57,009 nt of DNA. It comes from an uncultured Christensenella sp. (GTDB taxonomy: Bacteria > Bacillota > Clostridia > Christensenellales > Borkfalkiaceae). Under the pieces are notes generated by a model. The model was given only the letters and a program-made list of their open reading frames with translations, searched no databases and was not told the origin of the DNA. Each line of letters opens with the position of its first letter. Positions within the stretch are counted from its first letter, which is position 1. The stretch is from positions 1 to 57,009 of the forward strand of contig CAJTNY010000009.1 of assembly GCA_910577875.1 (NCBI GenBank), written 5' to 3'. This document shows, in pieces, positions 50,946 through 57,009 of the stretch. The translations under genes were made by a program, and so were the position numbers.

Positions 50946-52364
50946 ATGCGCAATTTTCCGAAATTCATTTTTTCTCTTAATTTTTTGTATTTGATTTTAA
51001 TTGCGGCTGAATCGGTCGCAATTATTTTTTTATGTCTTTATATTCCTGCGTTTCTTCCCGTCGCAGCCGCTTTCGTCGGAATCTGGCTGATAACGCTTAC
51101 CGCCGTAATTGCAGTTGTCTGCCGCGGCGGTTCTCCTGAGCTCAATTTATCGCTCGTCCTGTTTTTAATTGCTCTGCCGGTGGCAGGCGCGGTTATTTAC
51201 GCTTTTTCGCTTTTTTGCAAAAAAGAATGCGGCACGCTCACTGTGACAGGAGCAAAACCTGCAAGAGGTTATGAATCCGTTGCATACGAAACTTGCGGAA
51301 TATGCGGCGCGGGATACGACAAAGCGGTTTATTACAAAAACGGCGAAGAATTCTTTCCCGCGCTTTTCAAAGAAATCGAACGCGCCCGAGAACGGGTTTA
51401 CCTTGAATATTTCATTGTCCGAAAAGGAGAAATATTCTCTCAGCTTTTATCCGCGCTTCGAACGGCTAAACGCAACGGCGCGGAAATTAAAATAATTATA
51501 GACGGTATAGGAAGCGCATTCAAAACACGCAGAAAGGATTACAAAAAGCTCAAAGCACTCGGTGCGGAAATAAAAATCTTCCACAGACTCGTTCCGCTCG
51601 TTTATCCGCGTTTAAACAACCGCGACCACAGAAAAATCGCCGCGATAGACGGCAAGGCCGCATTTACCGGGGGTTTTAATATCGCAGACGAATACTCGAA
51701 TATTAAAAGTCCGCTCGGGTACTGGAAAGATACCGGGGTCGCGCTCTACGGCGAAGCGGCGCGCGTATTCGAGGGTATGTTTCTTTCCGTATGGAATTGC
51801 GGGCATAAAATGAAATACAGAAGCGGCGGCAAATACCGTTGTCTGCCGTTTTACGACAGTCCGCCCCAGCGCGCGGGATTCTGCGAAAATGCCTATTCCG
51901 CCGCAATTTTCGCCGCAAAAGAACGGGTGCATATATTTACCCCTTACTTCTGTCCGAGCGAAAAATTAACATCCGCACTGGAATTTGCGGCGATGCGCGG
52001 CGCAGACGTAAGAATTATTATTCCGCATATTCCTGATAAAAAATATGCTTTCGAATTATCAAAAGCCTCCGCTCTTCCTCTTATTGCAAAAGGAATCAAG
52101 TTTTACGAATACACCCCGGGATTTATGCACGCAAAGAGCATGGTGTGCGATAACCGCGCGTTTATAGGAAGTTATAATTTCGATTTTCGTTCTATGCGAT
52201 TAAATTACGAGTGCGGGGTTATGTTCGACGGTGAAATATGCCGCCAGGCGGAAAGCGATTTTTGGGAATGTCTCAGACTTTCTACTCCGCTAAGGGAAGG
52301 AAAACTTTCGTTTCCACGGCGGTTTTATAGATTTATAATAAAGCTGTTTGCTCCGCTTATGTAA
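50946..52364 (+). CDS. Cardiolipin synthase-like phospholipase D family protein
   Basis: 472 residues. Two or three N-terminal membrane segments, then two HKD motifs, both intact: HRKIAAIDGKAAFTGGFNI and HAKSMVCDNRAFIGSYNF. Transfers phosphatidyl groups to make cardiolipin. The start has no ribosome site (GGTTACACCAT-ATG). Same strand as the dehydrogenase, with a short gap. Confidence 0.85.
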   Translation: MRNFPKFIFSLNFLYLILIAAESVAIIFLCLYIPAFLPVAAAFVGIWLITLTAVIAVVCRGGSPELNLSLVLFLIALPVAGAVIYAFSLFCKKECGTLTVTGAKPARGYESVAYETCGICGAGYDKAVYYKNGEEFFPALFKEIERARERVYLEYFIVRKGEIFSQLLSALRTAKRNGAEIKIIIDGIGSAFKTRRKDYKKLKALGAEIKIFHRLVPLVYPRLNNRDHRKIAAIDGKAAFTGGFNIADEYSNIKSPLGYWKDTGVALYGEAARVFEGMFLSVWNCGHKMKYRSGGKYRCLPFYDSPPQRAGFCENAYSAAIFAAKERVHIFTPYFCPSEKLTSALEFAAMRGADVRIIIPHIPDKKYAFELSKASALPLIAKGIKFYEYTPGFMHAKSMVCDNRAFIGSYNFDFRSMRLNYECGVMFDGEICRQAESDFWECLRLSTPLREGKLSFPRRFYRFIIKLFAPLM

Positions 52365-52366
52365 GC

Positions 52367-52395
52367 TTGACAAGCCTAAAAAGCCATACTATAAT
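52367..52395 (+). promoter_or_regulatory. Consensus promoter for a leaderless phosphodiesterase message
   Basis: TTGACA (52367-52372), 17-base spacer, TATAAT (52390-52395), AAGTAT, then ATG at 52402. It begins three bases after the stop of the cardiolipin-synthase gene. Confidence 0.75.
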
Positions 52396-52401
52396 AAGTA
52401 T

Positions 52402-52998
52402 ATGAAATATGTAATTGCATCAGATATACACGGTTCGGCTAAATACTGCCGTCTTTTAATTGAAGCTTTCAAGCGTGAAAACGCCGATAAACTCATATTG
52501 CTCGGAGATATTTTATATCACGGGCCCAGAAACCCTTTGCCAGAAGAATATTCGCCGAAAGACGTAGCCGAAATGCTTTCGGCTGTTAAAGATAAGATTA
52601 TCTGCATACGCGGAAACTGCGACGCCGACGTCGATTTAATGGTATTAAATTTCCCATTAAACGATTCAGCCTTAATTTCCACGGACGGGCTCGACTTATA
52701 TCTAGGGCACGGGCACAAGGAAACTCCGCACCTTAGCGGCAATAATGTCTATATATCGGGACATACTCATGTACCGTTAAAAAAAATCGGCGAATATGTG
52801 CATCTGAACCCCGGCTCGGTATCTCTGCCGAAAGAGAACAGCAAACACGGTTATATTTTATATGAAAACCGAAAGTTTGTATTTAAAGATATTTACGGTT
52901 TACAATACGATTATACGGAAATCAGCAGTGAACATACGTCGGTAAAACGCGCGCCGCTCCTTCGCCGTAAGATTATAAAACGTAAACATTACGTTTAA
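52402..52998 (+). CDS. YfcE-type metallophosphoesterase
   Basis: 198 residues. Calcineurin-like motifs: ASDIHG (residues 5-10), LLGDILYHG, RGNCD, GHGH and SGHTH. Start MKYVIASDIHG at 52402 is the conserved one. Nuclease or nucleotide phosphodiesterase; substrate unknown. The final codons (KHYV-stop) coincide with the first hairpin of repeat locus C. Confidence 0.9.
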   Translation: MKYVIASDIHGSAKYCRLLIEAFKRENADKLILLGDILYHGPRNPLPEEYSPKDVAEMLSAVKDKIICIRGNCDADVDLMVLNFPLNDSALISTDGLDLYLGHGHKETPHLSGNNVYISGHTHVPLKKIGEYVHLNPGSVSLPKENSKHGYILYENRKFVFKDIYGLQYDYTEISSEHTSVKRAPLLRRKIIKRKHYV

Positions 52999-53084
52999 TC
53001 AGTGTTTTTTTATTGCGTTAACCAAGACTTAGTTCTCCGCTCGTTAAACTTAAATTTTACTATTTTTATCGTAACGAAGATATT
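52983..53084 (+). repeat. Paired hairpin repeat, locus C
   Basis: TAAACATTACGTTTAATC at 52983 (TAAAC-ATTAC-GTTTA), with a weaker second box TAAATTTTAC at 53051, period 68. The linker ends CGCTCGTTAAACT. The first hairpin spans the stop codon of the phosphodiesterase gene. Confidence 0.6.
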
Positions 53085-53096
53085 ATTCTTTAATAA

Positions 53097-53126
53097 AAAA
53101 CGCTCCCTTTGAAAGGGAGCGTTTTT
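53097..53126. terminator. Shared terminator between convergent genes
   Basis: AAAACGCTCCCTTT and AAAGGGAGCGTTTT arms with only a two-base loop, A-run on one side and T-run on the other. Serves the plus-strand phosphodiesterase and the minus-strand gene at 53133. Confidence 0.8.
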
Positions 53127-53132
53127 ATTTCG

Positions 53133-53357
53133 TTAAATATTAATTAAGCGAAGAATATTTTTACGAACAATCATACAGATTATATCGCAAATCCAAATAA
53201 TATTCCAGCCCAAAAGCAGACGCAGAATACCTGCTACTATCTTGCCCTCCGAAAATCTGGTCAACCAACCAAGTACCCAGGAAGTAATCGGAATTATAGC
53301 CAGAATTAAGCTGACTATGTAGCTAAGACCAAAGTAATCGCCTTTCCTACTTGCCAT
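53133..53357 (-). CDS. Small two-helix membrane protein, 74 residues
   Basis: Two hydrophobic segments (LSYIVSLILAIIPITSWVLGWL and ILRLLLGWNIIWICDIICMIV). GGAG ribosome site and consensus promoter. No family recognised. Confidence 0.7.
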   Translation of the reverse strand: MASRKGDYFGLSYIVSLILAIIPITSWVLGWLTRFSEGKIVAGILRLLLGWNIIWICDIICMIVRKNILRLINI

Positions 53358-53389
53358 AATAATATCTCCTTTTATATTTTTATAAATAT

Positions 53390-53417
53390 ATTATATCACC
53401 TTTATAAAATATGTCAA
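53390..53417 (-). promoter_or_regulatory. Promoter of the 74-residue gene
   Basis: TTGACA (53412-53417), 16-base spacer, TATAAT (53390-53395). Confidence 0.75.
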
Positions 53418-53496
53418 TATTTAAAACAAAATTTAAAAGCAACACATTAGGAATTATTTTGAATTAAATAAATTATTAAAGTTTATTGATGATAAA

Positions 53497-53520
53497 AGCC
53501 GACGGAATGTTCCGTCGGCT
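53497..53520 (-). terminator. Terminator after the XRE regulator
   Basis: AGCCGACGGAA and TTCCGTCGGCT arms followed by TTTATC. Confidence 0.75.
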
Positions 53521-53525
53521 CGATG

Positions 53526-53732
53526 TTATTTTTCTAAACCCAGCAAATAATCCGCGGATTCATCTAAATACTTACAAAGTAATCGTAAAGTCTGCATCCC
53601 CGGAAATGATTTACCGTTTTTAAAATCGCTTATACACTGTTTGGATATGCCTACCGATTTCGCTAACTGTGTCTGCGATAAATTTGCGTTTTTCAATGCT
53701 TCCGAAAAACGAATAGTAAAAATATCTTCCAC
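53526..53732 (-). CDS. XRE-family transcriptional regulator, 68 residues
   Basis: Entirely a Cro/C1 helix-turn-helix domain (SQTQLAKSVGISKQCISDFKNGKSFPGMQTLRLLCKYLDESADYLLGL). GTG start without a ribosome site. A 27-base perfect palindrome lies about 35 bases upstream and is the likely autoregulatory operator. Free-standing unit with its own terminator; not adjacent to an obvious target. Confidence 0.85.
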   Translation of the reverse strand: MEDIFTIRFSEALKNANLSQTQLAKSVGISKQCISDFKNGKSFPGMQTLRLLCKYLDESADYLLGLEK

Positions 53733-53765
53733 AATTAAAGTTTAACATAATGGTAAGTTTATAGT

Positions 53766-53792
53766 TGACAGTAAGTTAATAACTTACTGTCA
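53766..53792. promoter_or_regulatory. Large perfect palindrome, probable operator of the XRE gene
   Basis: TGACAGTAAGT-TAATA-ACTTACTGTCA. A further GTAAGTT half-site lies 13 bases downstream (about 53753-53759), suggesting three half-sites. Confidence 0.65.
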
Positions 53793-53810
53793 TACAATTT
53801 TAAAGATAAA

Positions 53811-53836
53811 AAATCCCGAACTTGAAGTTCGGGATT
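53811..53836 (-). terminator. Terminator after rplQ
   Basis: AAATCCCGAACTT and AAGTTCGGGATTT arms followed by TTTTATC. Ends the rpsM-rpsK-rpsD-rpoA-rplQ operon. Confidence 0.85.
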
Positions 53837-53869
53837 TTAAATTTAAGTCTGTAAAAAATCAGTAAATGT

Positions 53870-54376
53870 TTATACTAATTCGATTATAGCTTCTTCTGCA
53901 CCGTCGCCGCGACGTGAGCCGAGCAGGTAAATGCGCGTATATCCGCCGCCCTGACCGAGTTCTTCCGCACGCTGTGCGTACTTGGGAGCTATTTCATTGA
54001 AAAGCTTTTCCATTAAAGGATGTTTGATATCGGCAGTTCTCTTTCTGAAATCGGATTTCTTTTCGTTGAAACCTTTGACCTCCTGCAAGTCGCGAAGCTT
54101 CGACATAATCGCACGACGCGCCGCGAGCTTTTTGGGGCTGTCTTTAATCGATTTCGTAGTAACTTCCTTGCCTTTTTTATCTTTCGTTACAACCGAAGTT
54201 TCTTCATTCTGGTCATAAACTTTCATCGCCTTTGTTATAATCTTTTCAACATAAGGTTGAAGAGCCTTCGCTCTTGCTTCGGTAGTGGTAATTTTACCGT
54301 ACCACAACAATTCCGACGCCTGATTGCGAAGCATTGCTTGTCTTTGCTCTGCCGTTTTTCCTAATTTGCCGGGCAT
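53870..54376 (-). CDS. rplQ: 50S ribosomal protein L17, expanded
   Basis: 168 residues, against about 120 in Bacillus. Conserved ends: KLGKTAEQRQAMLRNQ at the start and GGYTRIYLLGSRRGDGAEEAIIELV at the end. Extra residues lie mid-protein, after KIITKA (the DQNEETSVVTKDKKGKE stretch and a second insertion before MEKLFNEIAPKY). Start at ATG 54376 (GGAGG site). Last gene of the operon. Confidence 0.95.
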   Translation of the reverse strand: MPGKLGKTAEQRQAMLRNQASELLWYGKITTTEARAKALQPYVEKIITKAMKVYDQNEETSVVTKDKKGKEVTTKSIKDSPKKLAARRAIMSKLRDLQEVKGFNEKKSDFRKRTADIKHPLMEKLFNEIAPKYAQRAEELGQGGGYTRIYLLGSRRGDGAEEAIIELV

Positions 54377-54380
54377 ATTG

Positions 54381-55334
54381 TTAATCCTCCTTGTTCGCAA
54401 GTGATAATCCGTAGGATTGAAGTTTTAAAATTACTTCGTCCAAAGACTTTCTGCCGAGGTTTCTTACCTTTAACATTTCGTCTTCCGTCTTTCTTGTCAA
54501 ATCTTCTACGGTGTGTATGTTCGCCCGCTTTAAGCAGTTATAGGAGCGAACCGACAAGTCCATCTCCTCTATCGCCATTGCGAGTATTTTCTGGTGCTTG
54601 TCATCCTCGTTTTTAACGAGAATATCCATATCTTTAATCGTTTCGGAAAGGTCGACGAACAACGAAATATGGTCCTGCATAATTTTAGCTGCAAGAGATA
54701 CTATTTCTTTTGCGCCGAACGCGCCGTTAGTCCATACTTCCAGCGTGAGTTTGTCATAGTCGGTATTCTGACCCACGCGGGTGTTTTCTACTGAGTAGTT
54801 AACCTTTTTAACAGGCGTATAAATCGAATCAATGGGAATATAATCGAGAAGTTCCGTTTTGGTATGATCAGCGCCTTTATAGCCTCTTCCGCGTCCGATG
54901 GTAATCTCCAAATCGATTTTACCGCCCTCGTCTATGGTGCATATATGCTGGTCGCCGTTGATTATCTCTATTTCCGCGTCTTCGCTTATATCGCTTGCTT
55001 TAACTTCACAAGGTCCCGTTTTATAGAGATGAACTACTTTTACATAGTCTTTATCGGTTACTTTCGTTTTGATTGCAAGCGTTTTTAAGTTGAGAATAAT
55101 TTCGGTTACATCCTCTTTAACGCCTGCGACTGCCGAAAATTCGTGCTTGACGCTTCCGTCAAGAAATCTTATGCCCTGCGCCGCCGCACCGGGAAGTGCG
55201 GATAACAGTATTCTTCTAAGGCAGTTGCCTATTGTAAGACCGAAGCCCTTTTCAAGCGGTTCGACGATTACCTTTGCATACGACTGGTCTTCGCCTTCCT
55301 CAACTTCGATTTTGGGCATATCCATTTCTATCAT
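54381..55334 (-). CDS. rpoA: DNA-directed RNA polymerase alpha subunit
   Basis: 317 residues. N-terminal dimer domain (GFGLTIGNCLRRILLSALPGAAAQGIRF) and C-terminal domain with the DNA-contacting helix (VRNLGRKSLDEVILKL). Ribosome site GGAGG. Typical position between rpsD and rplQ. Confidence 0.97.
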   Translation of the reverse strand: MIEMDMPKIEVEEGEDQSYAKVIVEPLEKGFGLTIGNCLRRILLSALPGAAAQGIRFLDGSVKHEFSAVAGVKEDVTEIILNLKTLAIKTKVTDKDYVKVVHLYKTGPCEVKASDISEDAEIEIINGDQHICTIDEGGKIDLEITIGRGRGYKGADHTKTELLDYIPIDSIYTPVKKVNYSVENTRVGQNTDYDKLTLEVWTNGAFGAKEIVSLAAKIMQDHISLFVDLSETIKDMDILVKNEDDKHQKILAMAIEEMDLSVRSYNCLKRANIHTVEDLTRKTEDEMLKVRNLGRKSLDEVILKLQSYGLSLANKED

Positions 55335-55358
55335 TTTGTTTCCTCCTGTTTTCAGTTA

Positions 55359-55982
55359 TTACTTGGAGTACAACTCGACAATCATATGTTCTGAAATCTG
55401 GCTGTCGATATCATCTCTTGCAGGAAGAGCAATAATTTTACCTTCCAATTTTTCGGGATTGAATTCAAGCCATTTGGGCATTGCGCCGACTTTCATGGCC
55501 TTTATCGCTTCAAAATATTTATTCGAAGTTTTGTTTTCTTTTACGGTTATAACGTCGCCAGCTTTAATAACGTAGGAAGGAATATTTACTTTTCTTCCGT
55601 TTACAAGGAAATGTCCGTGATTTACAAGCTGTCTTGCCTGTGAACGGCTTGCGCCGATTCCCATACGGAAAATAACGTTATCGAGTCTGCGTTCAAGAAG
55701 GGAGAGCATATTTTCACCGGTAATGCCCTTCATCCTGTCCGCTTTCTCGTAATAAGCGCGGAACTGTCCTTCCTGTACGCCGTAAATACGCTTAACTTTC
55801 TGCTTTTCGCGAAGCTGCTGACCGTATTCGGATACTTTCTTTCTGCCCGCGCCGTGTTGTCCGGGAGGCGTAGGTCTTTTTTCAAACGGACATTTGCCCG
55901 TATAGCATTTATCGCCCTTTAAAAACAGCTTTCCGCCTTCTCTTCTGCAAAGACGGCATTTAGCTTCTCTGTAAGTTGCCAT
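55359..55982 (-). CDS. rpsD: 30S ribosomal protein S4, zinc-binding form
   Basis: 207 residues. The N-terminal CRLCRREG and KCYTGKCPFEKR give four cysteines of the zinc form, and the S4 RNA-binding domain follows (RLDNVIFRMGIGASRSQARQLVNHGHFLVNGRKVNIPSY). Autoregulation through a leader is possible but not visible here. Confidence 0.97.
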   Translation of the reverse strand: MATYREAKCRLCRREGGKLFLKGDKCYTGKCPFEKRPTPPGQHGAGRKKVSEYGQQLREKQKVKRIYGVQEGQFRAYYEKADRMKGITGENMLSLLERRLDNVIFRMGIGASRSQARQLVNHGHFLVNGRKVNIPSYVIKAGDVITVKENKTSNKYFEAIKAMKVGAMPKWLEFNPEKLEGKIIALPARDDIDSQISEHMIVELYSK

Positions 55983-56001
55983 ATCTAAATTTTACCTCCG
56001 A

Positions 56002-56406
56002 TTATACTCTGCGACGCTTAGGCGGTCTGCATCCGTTGTGGGGAACAGGCGAAACGTCGGAAATCAAAGTAATTTCCACGTCGCACGCGCCGATTGCCCT
56101 GATTGCAGATTCTCTACCCGCGCCGGGTCCTTTTACGTAAACTTCTGCCGAACGGAGTCCGTGTTCTTTCGCCGCTTTCACTGCGGTCTCGGTTGCCATC
56201 TGAGCTGCAAACGGCGTACCTTTCCTCGAACCTTTGAAATTAAGGCTACCTGCACTGGACCACGAAATTACGTTGCCTTGTATGTCGGTAACGGTAACGA
56301 GCGTGTTGTTAAAGGTCGACTGAATGTGTACCTGACCTTTATCAACCTTTTTAAGCTCTCTGCGTTTTCTTGAAACGGTTTGCTTTTTGTTGTTAGTCGA
56401 TGCCAT
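56002..56406 (-). CDS. rpsK: 30S ribosomal protein S11
   Basis: 134 residues. Conserved core: STFNNTLVTVTDIQGNVISWSSAG, GPGAGRESAIRA, and the C-terminus DVSPVPHNGCRPPKRRRV. GGAGG ribosome site. Confidence 0.97.
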   Translation of the reverse strand: MASTNNKKQTVSRKRRELKKVDKGQVHIQSTFNNTLVTVTDIQGNVISWSSAGSLNFKGSRKGTPFAAQMATETAVKAAKEHGLRSAEVYVKGPGAGRESAIRAIGACDVEITLISDVSPVPHNGCRPPKRRRV

Positions 56407-56418
56407 ACCTTTGCCTCC

Positions 56419-56793
56419 TTACTTCGCGCCTTTCTTCTTGGCGACAGTGCGACGGGGACCTTTTCTCGTCCTCGCGTTCGTTTTAGTGGACTGACCGCGA
56501 ACGGGCAGGCCCTTTCTGTGACGGATGCCGCGATAGCATCCTATTTCCATAAGTCTTTTAATGTTGAGCGATACCTCGCTGCGGAGCTCGCCTTCGACTC
56601 TGTAATTATGGTCGATATATTCTCTCAGTTTGGATACGGTCTGCTCGTCCAAATCCTTAACTCTCGTGTCAGGGTCAATACCCGTTGCCGCGAGAATTTT
56701 CTGGGACGTCTTTAAACCAATACCGTAGATATAGGTAAGACCTATTTCTATCCTCTTTTCTCTGGGTAAATCTACACCGGCAATACGTGCCAT
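56419..56793 (-). CDS. rpsM: 30S ribosomal protein S13
   Basis: 124 residues. Start MARIAGVDLPREKR, central ILAATGIDPDTRVKDL, and the C-terminal GLPVRGQSTKTNARTRKGP with basic KK tail. Strong GGAGG site. In most Firmicutes rpmJ sits immediately upstream; here the 216 bases upstream hold a promoter and repeat and no rpmJ. Confidence 0.97.
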   Translation of the reverse strand: MARIAGVDLPREKRIEIGLTYIYGIGLKTSQKILAATGIDPDTRVKDLDEQTVSKLREYIDHNYRVEGELRSEVSLNIKRLMEIGCYRGIRHRKGLPVRGQSTKTNARTRKGPRRTVAKKKGAK

Positions 56794-56813
56794 ACGATTT
56801 AAATCCTCCGTTA

Positions 56814-56842
56814 ATTTATGTGAATATTTTTTTGTATGTCAA
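56814..56842 (-). promoter_or_regulatory. Promoter in front of rpsM
   Basis: TTGACA (56837-56842), 17-base spacer, ATAAAT (56814-56819). It would let rpsM-rplQ be transcribed without the upstream operon. Confidence 0.55.
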
Positions 56843-56855
56843 CCTGTTCAAACTA

Positions 56856-56880
56856 CCGCCCGAAATTCGGAATGAGGCGG
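56856..56880 (-). other. Hairpin upstream of the rpsM promoter
   Basis: CCGC and GCGG outer arms with inner CCGAA-T-TTCGG. No T-run follows; possibly a weak terminator of the upstream transcript. Confidence 0.4.
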
Positions 56881-56901
56881 ATTACCCGAACAGAAATTTT
56901 T

Positions 56902-57009
56902 TTAAACCTTACGTTTAATCGGCGTTTCTTAATTGCTTATCAAATCACCGACCGTTCGCTCGTCAACTTAAACCTTACGTTTAATCGGCGTTTCTTAATT
57001 GCTTATCAA
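56902..57009 (+). repeat. Paired hairpin repeat, locus D (best-preserved copy)
   Basis: A 42-base box is present twice and is identical in both copies (56902-56943 and 56968-57009), period 66. It begins TTAAACCTTACGTTTAATC (hairpin TTAAAC-CTTAC-GTTTAA) followed by GGCGTTTCTTAATTGC. The linker ends CGCTCGTCAACT. The window ends in the second copy, so more copies may follow. Confidence 0.85.

Noticed and set aside
56902..57009. Start of a CRISPR array (42-base repeats with a 24-base spacer)
   Set aside because: The same unit occurs as single pairs at three other loci with divergent boxes and partly conserved linkers, unlike spacers; no cas gene is seen.

Overview
The window looks like one chromosomal stretch of an anaerobic, moderate-GC, uncultured Clostridia-type Firmicute (Christensenellales-like is my guess from gene content only). 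Reasons: a trimeric bifurcating-type [FeFe] hydrogenase, the redox sensor Rex, the oxygen-sensitive class III ribonucleotide reductase with its activase, Feo iron uptake under a DtxR-type regulator, zinc-ribbon forms of S4 and L31, strong AGGAGG-type ribosome sites, and near-consensus TTGACA/TATAAT promoters. Almost everything is transcribed on the minus strand. The exception is one plus-strand block at 49.9-53.0 kb. I see no rRNA, tRNA or CRISPR array.

Layout. 0-4.7 kb: small envelope protein, then hydC-hydB-hydA. 4.9-9.2 kb: large lipoprotein, NSS-type transporter, small membrane protein. 9.2-18.7 kb: rex-glcK, nrdD, nrdG-dut, glpK with an HNH-like protein and an MFS carrier, and a Gfo/Idh dehydrogenase. 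18.7-34.6 kb: a mobile defence island. It holds a large serine recombinase, MobL-like relaxase, KilA-N protein, sigma-like protein split by a frameshift, and a type I restriction-modification operon with extra genes between M and S and between S and R. That operon is preceded by a TIR protein paired with a small membrane protein. 34.6-49.7 kb: core genes again (rlmD, trpS, thrC, aminotransferase, feoA-feoA-feoB, DtxR-type regulator, prfA, a DUF1385-PrmC fusion, rpmE). 49.9-53.0 kb (+): degenerate MDR dehydrogenase, cardiolipin synthase-like protein, phosphodiesterase. 53.1-57.0 kb: two small genes, then rplQ-rpoA-rpsD-rpsK-rpsM.

How the genes work together. The hydrogenase disposes of NADH and ferredoxin electrons as H2, and Rex reads the NADH/NAD+ ratio. 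nrdD, nrdG and dut supply dNTPs anaerobically and nrdD carries two NrdR-like boxes. Feo imports Fe(II) under an adjacent DtxR-type repressor with three operator-like palindromes. PrmC modifies the release factor encoded next to it.

Most unusual observations: (1) a family of paired hairpin repeats, about 66-68 bp apart, at four intergenic loci; (2) at least four genes whose promoter puts the transcription start at or within a few bases of the start codon, suggesting leaderless mRNAs; (3) the TIR-membrane protein pair fused by context to an expanded type I RM operon; (4) a relaxase apparently starting at ATA; (5) a KilA-N cassette bounded by direct repeats; (6) fusions and expansions in core genes (DUF1385-PrmC, RlmD tail, long L17).
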